In this document: piece by piece, positions 1 to 5,353 of the stretch
How the letters are laid out: every line of letters starts with the position of its first letter
Numbering within the stretch: position 1 is the first letter of the stretch
Source: RGIG4608 sp045651165
GTDB taxonomy: Bacteria; Bacillota; Clostridia; Oscillospirales; CAG-272
Length of the DNA stretch: 7,366 bases
NCBI GenBank assembly: GCA_045651165.1
Contig: JAZRRX010000026.1
Location: forward strand, 1-7,366
Direction: 5' to 3'
Position numbers and translations under genes: made by a program
Notes under the pieces: model-generated
The model's input: only the letters and a program-made list of their open reading frames with translations
What the model was told of the DNA's origin: nothing
Database searches by the model: none

Positions 1-13
1 AAATTGGGATTTA

Positions 14-460
14 TGAGGAAGTTAGTTTATACGGATTTAGGGGGATTTTGAAAAATCCCCCTATAACCCCAAAACTTTTTAAACCTATTTAAAGTCAAAT
101 TTCGCGCAAATTGTGTTGTTACACAACACATAACGATTTTCTCGCCATTTTAACAGACGGCTCGAAAATCTTTAATTTGCTACCTTTAATCATAGGCATA
201 TTGATATCTAAATCCCTGTGCTTTATCTAAGTAAATTTTAGAAAAACAAATCTTTGATTTGGTTTTCGTTGTTTTGAAAGTTCAATTTCGTGCGTCGTAC
301 TTGTACGTAAGAACGGAATTGGAGTTTCAAAACCGATAATTCATTTGTGAATTATCGAAAATTTACGAAGATTGCCCAAAAACCAATGCGATTGTTTTGC
401 TCCGCTTTTTCAAAAGCGGAAGCCCAGCGGCTTGAGCGTCCCACAATTAAAACTATCTCA
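14..460 (+). repeat. MITE-like structured repeat, copy A
   Basis: This fills the gap downstream of the coiled-coil gene. Modules in plus-strand order are: a GAAGTTAGTTTAT edge; a G-rich hairpin (39-62); the 75-nt three-way junction unit (106-180); a core (205-351) almost identical to copy B, with 122 nt (222-343) identical by eye; a long hairpin (271-333); a perfect 10-bp hairpin (334-357); and the ccgctttt/aaaagcgg hairpin with a following aagcc...ggctt stem (about 398-433). Edges TGAGGAAGTT (14-23) and AACTATCTCA (451-460) are inverse complements at 8 of 10 positions. No open reading frame with a ribosome binding site was found. The plus orientation is arbitrary. Confidence 0.85.
106..180. 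other. 75-nt three-way-junction unit, copy A
   Basis: The closing stem is gcaaatt (106-112) with aatttgc (174-180). Hairpin 1 is gtgttgt (113-119), tac, acaacac (123-129). Hairpin 2 is gattttctcgcc (135-146) with ggctcgaaaatc (159-170), 10 of 12 pairs with a 2x2 internal mismatch. The hairpin 2 loop attttaacagac is nearly invariant between copies. Which strand is functional, if either, is unknown. Confidence 0.65.
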
Positions 461-485
461 CCGATAGATCAAAATTTGAAGCAGC

Positions 486-516
486 AAAAAAGAGAAAACG
501 GCAAGCCGTTTTCTCT
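486..516 (-). terminator. Rho-independent terminator of the coiled-coil gene
   Basis: AGAGAAAACGGC (491-502) and GCCGTTTTCTCT (505-516) are perfect inverse complements around a two-base centre, giving about an 11-bp stem with a tight loop. On the minus strand the stem is followed by a run of Ts (complement of 486-490). It starts 10 bp after the stop codon at 526-528. Confidence 0.9.
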
Positions 517-525
517 CCTTTGAGA

Positions 526-2196
526 TTATTTAAAGCAATTTTGGAAATCGGATTTTGCTTTTTTTGTAAGTTCTTTTATTTCTTCAATTGATTTTGCGTT
601 TTCGATTGCTTTAAGAGAATTATCCTTGATTTCAACGAGCGCAAGAATGAGTGCGCGATCATTATTTGCCTTCTCATAATAAGTATCACAAGTTGTTTTT
701 ATCACAACAAACGCCTCGTTTTTATAAGGAAGCAGACGCGCCTCTTCAAGCAAGGCAACGTAATTGGTTTTGCCTTCGTTTATTACATTTATTGATGACT
801 CAAGCGTAAGAAGTTCTTCTACTTTAAGATTTAATTTTGCTATATCCTCGTGTGAAACCTCGGGATCGGCAGAGTGTATTCTATCAATTTCTGTGCGAAC
901 TGAATCGATTAGCGCAACGAGATAATTATAGGAATCAAATGCGCGCTGAAGTGTATCAAAAAGCGCTTCCACGGTATTCTCTTTTTCAAGAGATAAAAGC
1001 GCATTTGTGTCTTTATAGCCCTTTATCGCGTCATAAGCACTGAATGCGACATCAAGGGCTGGCTTGGAATTTGCATTGACCTTGCCAACACCCTCAACTG
1101 CTCTCTTATATGCTTCATAAAGAGCACGAAGGTCAGCCACCGCCTTTTCGTATGCTTTTTTAATGGGGGCGAGATCGTTTACAAGTGACATATTTGCATC
1201 GTCAATTTGGAACTCTTTAATCCAAGCGGATACTTCTGCTTCAAGGGAGCTTATCATGTTTTTGGTTGCTATATCTGCATAAATTTTAAGTGATGAAATT
1301 TTGGAGTTGATAGCACTTGCTTTCTCTTTTGCAACTGTTAACTGATTGATTCTAACGGTATATGTGTCAAGCAAAGCGCGTGCTTTTGCTGTATTTTCTG
1401 CAAGCTTGTCGTCTTTTTCAAGCGCGTCATACAATGCCTTCCAAGCAGTGTTTGCCGCATCAAGCACAGTTGCCAAAGTGATGGGAGTTTTAATTTCAGA
1501 AACTGTCTTTTCGAACGCTTTGGCAAGGTCATTTTCTTCATCCGCATCAAGTTGTGCCTCTAAAGAAGCAATTTCTTTATCAAGTCCCATTGCTTTGAAG
1601 GATTCAATTACGGCAGAATTTTCAAGGAAAGAGTTATAATACGCTCTCAATTCATTTATCGCCTTTGTATCCTCGGGGAAGATAACACCATCTTTCTTTA
1701 TTTGAGTAATCTTTGATTTTATTATATTATCATATCTGCTCTCGTTTAATTGGGTGATAGTTTTTACAAAATTGTCAGCCAAGCTTTGTGGGTCTGTTGA
1801 CCTAATTACGCTATAAACTGCGTTCATCATATTGTCTTCAAGCCCTTTGATTTTGTCCTTGGGGAAGAGGTGAGAGTTCTTTGCAACGTCTTCATAGGCA
1901 GACATAATTTTCTTTACCGCATTATTTACGTCTGGAGTTGCCTTTGACCACGCAGAGATTATTTCTTGATATTTTTTGATGCGTTCTTCGTGGTCTGAAA
2001 TTTCGTCATTGGTGTTTTCAAGTGCTGATTGTAGCGCATTTAAAGAGTTATTAAGTTCCTCAATTTTTAAGTTAGCAGTTTCATTTTCTTTTTTTGCATC
2101 CTCGATCGATTTCAAAGCAAGAAAGGATGATACGCCAAGCGCAACAATCGCGATAGCCACAATGAAAAAGACCAGTTTGATTTTGTTAGTAATCAT
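526..2196 (-). CDS. membrane-anchored helical coiled-coil surface protein, function unknown
   Basis: This is a 556-residue protein that I do not recognise as a named family. The ATG at 2196 is chosen because GGAGG (2204-2208) lies 7 nt upstream; an in-frame TTG at 2214 has no such site. Residues about 7-29 form one hydrophobic segment (LVFFIVAIAIVALGVSSFLA) after a lysine-bearing N-terminus. This suggests an uncleaved signal anchor, with the rest outside the cell. The remainder is almost wholly charged and predicted helical. A heptad-like coiled coil covers about residues 35-80, followed by successive helical bundles rich in Ala, Lys, Glu and Leu, like spectrin-type or other elongated stalk proteins. 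Only two cysteines are present, Cys503 and Cys554, both near the C-terminus, so a disulfide is possible. No enzymatic motif, LPXTG sorting signal or cell-wall repeat was seen. The gene is monocistronic, with its own promoter candidate and terminator, and repeats lie on both sides. Scaffold, adhesin or cell-envelope spacer roles are possible but unproven. Confidence 0.85.
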   Translation of the reverse strand: MITNKIKLVFFIVAIAIVALGVSSFLALKSIEDAKKENETANLKIEELNNSLNALQSALENTNDEISDHEERIKKYQEIISAWSKATPDVNNAVKKIMSAYEDVAKNSHLFPKDKIKGLEDNMMNAVYSVIRSTDPQSLADNFVKTITQLNESRYDNIIKSKITQIKKDGVIFPEDTKAINELRAYYNSFLENSAVIESFKAMGLDKEIASLEAQLDADEENDLAKAFEKTVSEIKTPITLATVLDAANTAWKALYDALEKDDKLAENTAKARALLDTYTVRINQLTVAKEKASAINSKISSLKIYADIATKNMISSLEAEVSAWIKEFQIDDANMSLVNDLAPIKKAYEKAVADLRALYEAYKRAVEGVGKVNANSKPALDVAFSAYDAIKGYKDTNALLSLEKENTVEALFDTLQRAFDSYNYLVALIDSVRTEIDRIHSADPEVSHEDIAKLNLKVEELLTLESSINVINEGKTNYVALLEEARLLPYKNEAFVVIKTTCDTYYEKANNDRALILALVEIKDNSLKAIENAKSIEEIKELTKKAKSDFQNCFK

Positions 2197-2203
2197 TAAT
2201 GTA

Positions 2204-2208
2204 CCTCC
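2204..2208 (-). promoter_or_regulatory. ribosome binding site fixing the start at 2196
   Basis: GGAGG on the minus strand lies 7 nt before ATG 2196. It falls inside the longer reading frame that would begin with TTG at 2214, so the ATG is preferred. Confidence 0.85.
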
Positions 2209-2228
2209 GTTCAATAAATTACATAATA

Positions 2229-2234
2229 ATTATA
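2229..2234 (-). promoter_or_regulatory. candidate -10 box for the coiled-coil gene
   Basis: The minus strand reads TATAAT here, a perfect sigma-70-type -10 hexamer, about 20 nt upstream of the GGAGG ribosome binding site. No good -35 hexamer lies 16-18 bp further upstream. The site is outside repeat copy B, between the repeat and the gene. Confidence 0.4.
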
Positions 2235-2294
2235 TCTGACACGAAGGACAAATTATTCGTGTTTGGGAATAGAATGTGTGAAATTAGTTGAATT

Positions 2295-2746
2295 GGGAGA
2301 AGTTAGTTTATATGGATAACAGGGGGCTTTTTTTAAAAAACCGCCCCCTGTACCCCCAAAAAACTTTTAAAAGTTAAGAAATATCTTTTCGCGCAAATTG
2401 TGATGCTTTGCATCACATAACGATTTTCTCGCCATTTTAACAGGCGGCTCGAAAATCTTTAATTTGCTATTTAAATTATAGACACAATACTATCTAAATC
2501 CCTATGTTTTATCTAAGTAAATTTTAGAAAAACAAATCTTTGATTTGGTTTTCGTTGTTTTGAAAGTTCAATTTCGTGCGTCGTACTTGTACGTAAGAAC
2601 GGAATTGGAGTTTCAAAACCGATAATTCACTTGTGAATTTCGAAAATTTACGAAGATTACCCAAAAACCAATGCGATTGTTTCGTCCACCTTTTCAAAGG
2701 TGGCGCCCACGCGGCGTTAGCGCATCTTTACTTTGTAACTTCTCCC
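2295..2746 (+). repeat. MITE-like structured repeat, copy B
   Basis: This is the best-preserved copy, in the same orientation as copy A, lying between the terminator of the 4941-2808 unit and the promoter region of the coiled-coil gene. It has a perfect 11-bp terminal inverted repeat: GGGAGAAGTTA (2295-2305) and TAACTTCTCCC (2736-2746), extendable imperfectly outward on both sides. It contains the G-rich hairpin (2320-2350), the 75-nt junction unit (2393-2467), the conserved core (2491-2637), the long hairpin (2557-2619) and a ccacctttt/aaaggtgg hairpin replacing the ccgctttt/aaaagcgg one of copy A. No transposase or coding sequence is present. Confidence 0.85.
2393..2467. other. 75-nt three-way-junction unit, copy B
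   Basis: It has the same layout as the copy A unit. The closing stem is gcaaatt (2393-2399) with aatttgc (2461-2467). Hairpin 1 has changed on both sides to gtgatgc (2400-2406), ttt, gcatcac (2410-2416). Hairpin 2 is gattttctcgcc (2422-2433) with ggctcgaaaatc (2446-2457). Confidence 0.65.
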
Positions 2747-2769
2747 CCGATAAATCAAAATTTGAACAC

Positions 2770-2799
2770 AAAAAAAGGAAGCCGTGTTGCTTCCTTTTT
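2770..2799 (-). terminator. Rho-independent terminator of the 4941-2808 unit
   Basis: AAAAAGGAAGC (2772-2782) and GCTTCCTTTTT (2789-2799) pair across a six-base loop. Read on the minus strand, the stem ends in a run of seven Ts. It lies 9 bp beyond the stop codon at 2808-2810 and just outside repeat copy B. Confidence 0.85.
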
Positions 2800-2807
2800 A
2801 TCTGTAT

Positions 2808-3464
2808 TTATTTTGTTCCGAAAAGAACCGTTTTAAGAATATCGGACGTTTTATCAAATCCAAATTCTTCTTTGAAAACGTCAGTAGCAGGGCCACCCTG
2901 TGTTAAAAGTCCATCAACGTAAAGGTTTGTGCGCTTCTTTTTGTCTTCCACGTCGCATTCCTTTGCTTCAAGTGAAAGATAAGAAGAAACATATTCAATA
3001 GCATAGGCATCAAACGCCTGTTTATCTTTCTTTTTGCCTTTTTTAGACGTTGTTTCGGGCAAACGGATATCATCGTACCAATGCTTTGGCTCTTCACCAT
3101 TCGCAAAACGCTCTGGCAAGGGGGAATACTTATTTTTAGTGGAATTGATAAGGCACATATTTACCTTTTCCTCACCCATTGTGTCATAAAGTTCAATAAT
3201 GAGAGTATCATTTCCCATAGCAACAATTCTATCGTAAGAAAGCAAGGGCAAATCACGGTTTTCGGGCGCGATAACAACTGTATCCATCTGCATAAGACCA
3301 AAGAAACCTTTAGCGCGCATTACAGAAACGTGTCCAAGACCTTCAGCTTCGTACGCCTCACAAGTAAAGGTCATTCCCTTTGCTTTGAATGTCTTAAACT
3401 CACCAACGTTCTTTTCTTCAAGAGCGTAACGCTGTTTTACAAGGTCTAAAATCTTATTTGTCAT
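2808..3464 (-). CDS. putative ferredoxin-dependent bilin reductase-like protein
   Basis: This is a soluble 218-residue protein, last in the 4941-2808 unit. The ATG at 3464 has AAAAGGA (3473-3479) 8 nt upstream and sits one base after the stop of the preceding gene, implying translational coupling. An upstream in-frame start at 3548 would overlap that gene and is rejected. The order of motifs resembles the ferredoxin-dependent bilin reductase (FDBR: PcyA, PebS, HY2) fold. A segment around residues 60-80 has hydrophobic-AP then DLPLLSYD, like the 'P..LPLFGCD' strand of PcyA. A Trp lies at 129. The C-terminus (182-216: Y, GGPATD, F, FG, then VLFG) mirrors the FDBR ending 'NDKTRRVLEKAFG...VLF'. 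Asp78 aligns with PcyA catalytic Asp105. The PcyA His88 position appears to be Asp61. Family members reduce biliverdin without a cofactor, using ferredoxin. The alignment was made by eye from memory, so the family call is tentative and the true substrate may differ. Confidence 0.5.
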   Translation of the reverse strand: MTNKILDLVKQRYALEEKNVGEFKTFKAKGMTFTCEAYEAEGLGHVSVMRAKGFFGLMQMDTVVIAPENRDLPLLSYDRIVAMGNDTLIIELYDTMGEEKVNMCLINSTKNKYSPLPERFANGEEPKHWYDDIRLPETTSKKGKKKDKQAFDAYAIEYVSSYLSLEAKECDVEDKKKRTNLYVDGLLTQGGPATDVFKEEFGFDKTSDILKTVLFGTK

Positions 3465-3465
3465 A

Positions 3466-4110
3466 TTATGCGTCCTTTTCAAGTTTAAGTCCAGAAAGAC
3501 CCGCCTTGTGGAGCATCCATGTGCCAAGCAAGAAGAGTCCCTGTCCACAGAAGTTTACGCCCTCTGCAATCCAGTTCATTGATGCCTTTTCAAAGTCCTT
3601 TGTTGAAAGGTATCCCATTCCAAGACAACAAACAAATGAAAGAACAAAAACAACGATAATAGCCGGTTTTTTGAGTTTCTTTGCAAGAATGCAAAGACCT
3701 ACGTCCATAAGACCAAGACCTGCAACCATTACTAAAACAAGATAGGGGAACGTGATGGAAACGACAGGAACTATGGGCGCTACGGAATTAAGCTTTGTTC
3801 CTTTTTCGCTCTGCTTGTGAGAAAGCATTGCCACAATTCCTATTCCTGCAAGAAGAAAACCGATGGACTGAACGGGGAAAAACATTGCGTTCAAAGCGGA
3901 AATATCGATATTTGCGCCTGCGTAAAGAAGTTTCCAAGTAGCTTTAAGAGCTCCCGCCATAGCAACATCAATAACACCGGCAGCAAAGAGAGCAAAAGCT
4001 CCCTTGCTCATTTTGTTATAAAGATCACGAAGAAGAATTATTGCACCAATAGCAAAGAAAATAACAGGAATGTAATCAAAAAGAGCCATTCCGATAGAAA
4101 AATCGTTCAT
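3466..4110 (-). CDS. six-helix integral membrane protein, function unknown
   Basis: This 214-residue protein is strongly hydrophobic, with about six membrane segments (near residues 10-28, 38-56, 72-98, 118-143, 149-168 and 177-202). Short lysine-rich loops (for example residues 30-36 and 144-148) and a charged C-terminal tail separate or follow them. I do not recognise a named family. The two halves look alike: each begins with F-x-Y (F11/Y13 and F121/Y123), has a short lysine-bearing loop between the first two helices, and ends in an Asn-...-Gln-...-FLL-...-ML-x-H/K segment (Q81/F85 and Q190/F193). This suggests a 3+3 internal duplication. The start is supported by TAGGAG at 4119-4124. It lies 18 nt after the DUF1295-type gene and 1 nt before the bilin-reductase-like gene, so it is almost certainly co-transcribed. 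It could be a membrane partner, electron-transfer anchor or transporter for the neighbouring enzymes; none of these is shown by a motif. Confidence 0.8.
   Translation of the reverse strand: MNDFSIGMALFDYIPVIFFAIGAIILLRDLYNKMSKGAFALFAAGVIDVAMAGALKATWKLLYAGANIDISALNAMFFPVQSIGFLLAGIGIVAMLSHKQSEKGTKLNSVAPIVPVVSITFPYLVLVMVAGLGLMDVGLCILAKKLKKPAIIVVFVLSFVCCLGMGYLSTKDFEKASMNWIAEGVNFCGQGLFLLGTWMLHKAGLSGLKLEKDA
3473..3479 (-). promoter_or_regulatory. ribosome binding site fixing the start at 3464
   Basis: AAAAGGA on the minus strand lies 8 nt before ATG 3464 and within the last codons of the upstream membrane-protein gene. This supports the 218-residue form and coupled translation. Confidence 0.8.
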
Positions 4111-4128
4111 ACTATTTTCTCCTATGTA

Positions 4129-4941
4129 TTATTTTTTCTTGTTGAGGTGGTAAATGGGAACAAGAGGAATGATAATGGGTGTTTTGTCAGCATATTCGTT
4201 ATATGCCTTATCATCGCCATATCTTTCCATCTGGCGCTTTTCAAGACGCTGTGCGCCGTTAAACATAATATAAACAATCGCAATATAAGCAAGAATTGCA
4301 ACTATCCACTGACCAACTGTTCTATATGTAGAAACACCGCTGATGAATATACCTGTCCAGAAGATGATTTCTCCAAGATAGTTGGGACAACGAACGATTC
4401 TGTAAAGACCCTTTGTCGCAACAGAATTGGGATTTTCCTTTTTCTGTGCAGATTTCTGCTTGTCTGCAGCAGATTCAAGAAGGAGACCGAAGATAGAAAC
4501 TGCAAATCCGATAACAGGAACGATTACATCGTTGCTTCCGTTAGCGTAACGGAACAACATGGGAGATACTTGAGCAACGTAGAGAATGGATACGAATACC
4601 CAAATTGTAGCAAGTACAAAAACAGGCATCTTTTTCTCGTTGTTTTTTGCGAGAGTGTCTTTAGCTACTTCAGTTTTCTTGAATGTTACGTTCTTAAGTT
4701 CACGAACAAGAAGGAAACCAGAAAGACGAGCGCCGTAAGCTACAAAAAGTGCCGCCTGAACAAGCACAATCCAAAGAGGAGTTGCAGAGGGATTAATAAG
4801 ATACATAACAAGTGTCGCAACACCGCCTGCCGCTACTGCAAATCCGTAGCCGATTGAAAGAAAGTAAACGAATTTATAAAATCCAACACAGCATGCAATC
4901 GCGCATACTGCAAGAAGGATTCCGAGAAGATTCCAGTACAT
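4129..4941 (-). CDS. DUF1295 / steroid 5-alpha-reductase-type membrane reductase
   Basis: This is a 270-residue polytopic membrane protein with roughly six or seven hydrophobic helices. The C-terminal half carries the signature of the DUF1295 / 3-oxo-5-alpha-steroid 4-dehydrogenase C-terminal superfamily, also related to isoprenylcysteine methyltransferases. It shows LLLESAADKQK (153-163), then GLYRIVR (178-184), CPNYLGE (185-191) and a following FWTGIFI helix. The tail has YGDDKAYNEYADKTPIIIPL (241-260), typical of the family's cytosolic C-terminus. In characterised relatives this region binds NADPH and the membrane enzyme reduces a double bond of a steroid or isoprenoid lipid; here the substrate is unknown. 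The usual His of 'RHPNY' is Cys185. The start is supported by AAGGAG at 4949-4954. It is the first gene of a three-gene unit and is preceded by repeat copy C. The superfamily call is firm; the substrate and even the reductase activity are inference. Confidence 0.85.
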   Translation of the reverse strand: MYWNLLGILLAVCAIACCVGFYKFVYFLSIGYGFAVAAGGVATLVMYLINPSATPLWIVLVQAALFVAYGARLSGFLLVRELKNVTFKKTEVAKDTLAKNNEKKMPVFVLATIWVFVSILYVAQVSPMLFRYANGSNDVIVPVIGFAVSIFGLLLESAADKQKSAQKKENPNSVATKGLYRIVRCPNYLGEIIFWTGIFISGVSTYRTVGQWIVAILAYIAIVYIMFNGAQRLEKRQMERYGDDKAYNEYADKTPIIIPLVPIYHLNKKK

Positions 4942-5059
4942 ATTTTTTCTCCTTAATTTTTATTTTTTGATTTTTAGGAAGTTAGTTTATTAAAGGATAA
5001 TGTTCTTTTTAAAAAAAGAACCAAAAACTTTTTTATAGAGCTTCGCGATATGCCTCGAC

Positions 5060-5134
5060 GCAAATCGTGTTGCGTTGCAACACATAACGATTTTTTCTGC
5101 ATTTTAACAGGCGCAGAAAAAATCTGTGATTTGC
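5060..5134. other. 75-nt three-way-junction unit, copy C
   Basis: It is the same length and layout as the other units, with paired changes. The closing stem is gcaaatc (5060-5066) with gatttgc (5128-5134). Hairpin 1 is gtgttgc (5067-5073), gtt, gcaacac (5077-5083). Hairpin 2 is a perfect 12-bp stem, gattttttctgc (5089-5100) with gcagaaaaaatc (5113-5124). The loop attttaacaggc matches the other copies. Confidence 0.65.
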
Positions 5135-5183
5135 TGTTTTAATAATCGACTAAAGCAAAGTGAAGGTGTTGTGCTTCTAGGTA

Positions 5184-5259
5184 GCAAATCGTGGTTTTTT
5201 CGTGCGAAGTGCGAAAATAACAATGTGCCGAGCGCGCAGAAGTGAGGCACTCGATTTGC
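5184..5259. other. second, divergent junction-like unit in copy C
   Basis: gcaaatcg (5184-5191) pairs with cgatttgc (5252-5259), the same closing stem as the 75-nt unit. It encloses two smaller hairpins, ttttcg...cgaaaa and gtgcc (5225-5229) with ggcac (5246-5250). The total is 76 nt. The interior sequence is otherwise unlike the first unit. Confidence 0.45.
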
Positions 5260-5299
5260 GCGAAATACAAGCACGAAGTTCCATTAAAAAGCTTTTTTG

Positions 5300-5325
5300 G
5301 ATACTTTTTTCTCGAAAAAAGTATC
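5300..5325 (-). terminator. hairpin, possible terminator of the 7168-5354 unit
   Basis: GATACTTTTTT (5300-5310) and AAAAAAGTATC (5315-5325) form an 11-bp stem with a CTCG loop, about 28 bp after the SDR stop codon. Unlike the other two terminators it has no clean T-run immediately after the stem on the minus strand (CCAAAAAAGCTTTTT follows). It also lies inside repeat copy C, so it may belong to the repeat or terminate weakly. Confidence 0.45.
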
Positions 5326-5353
5326 ATTCTGTTTTTGTAACTTTATTCGTTAA

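Larger units (their letters stand above)
4977..5343 (+). repeat. MITE-like structured repeat, copy C (recombined)
   Basis: The left part matches copies A and B: the GGAAGTTAGTTTAT edge, a hairpin of different sequence (5002-5021), the CCAAAAACTTTT stretch and the 75-nt junction unit (5060-5134). To the right of that the copy A/B core is missing. In its place is another segment with a second junction-like unit (5184-5259) and the 5300-5325 hairpin. A short GTAACTT (5337-5343) resembles the right edge of copy B. It lies between the SDR and the DUF1295-type gene. A 62-codon minus frame at 5139-5327 falls wholly inside it and is not considered a gene. Confidence 0.7.

Noticed and set aside
2633..2922. 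Two short plus-strand frames over the right end of repeat copy B
   Set aside because: They run through repeat hairpins and a terminator into the antisense of a real gene; there is no ribosome binding site or conserved domain.
3465..3548. N-terminal extension of the 218-residue protein to a start at 3548
   Set aside because: It would overlap the upstream gene by about 80 bp. The ATG at 3464 has a good ribosome binding site, and the extension has no family support.
3466..4110. PQ-loop/SemiSWEET transporter identity for the 3+3 helix protein
   Set aside because: The 'FPVQ' at residues 78-81 is not a proper PQ motif in the first helix of each bundle, and the second half has no equivalent.
3817..4857. 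Long plus-strand frame of 346 codons antisense to two membrane-protein genes
   Set aside because: It runs across two real minus-strand genes and their junction and ribosome binding site. The product is low-complexity with scattered Cys, Asn and Lys and no recognisable domain, and both opposing frames have clear family or membrane features. It is a mirror frame.
5139..5327. 62-codon minus-strand frame inside repeat copy C
   Set aside because: It lies entirely within the structured repeat, overlaps the junction-like unit and the 5300-5325 hairpin, and shows no family signal.
14..5343. CRISPR array or insertion sequence as explanation for the repeats
   Set aside because: There is no regular spacing of short repeats with unique spacers, and no transposase frame occurs within any copy. 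The copies are long, few and intergenic.
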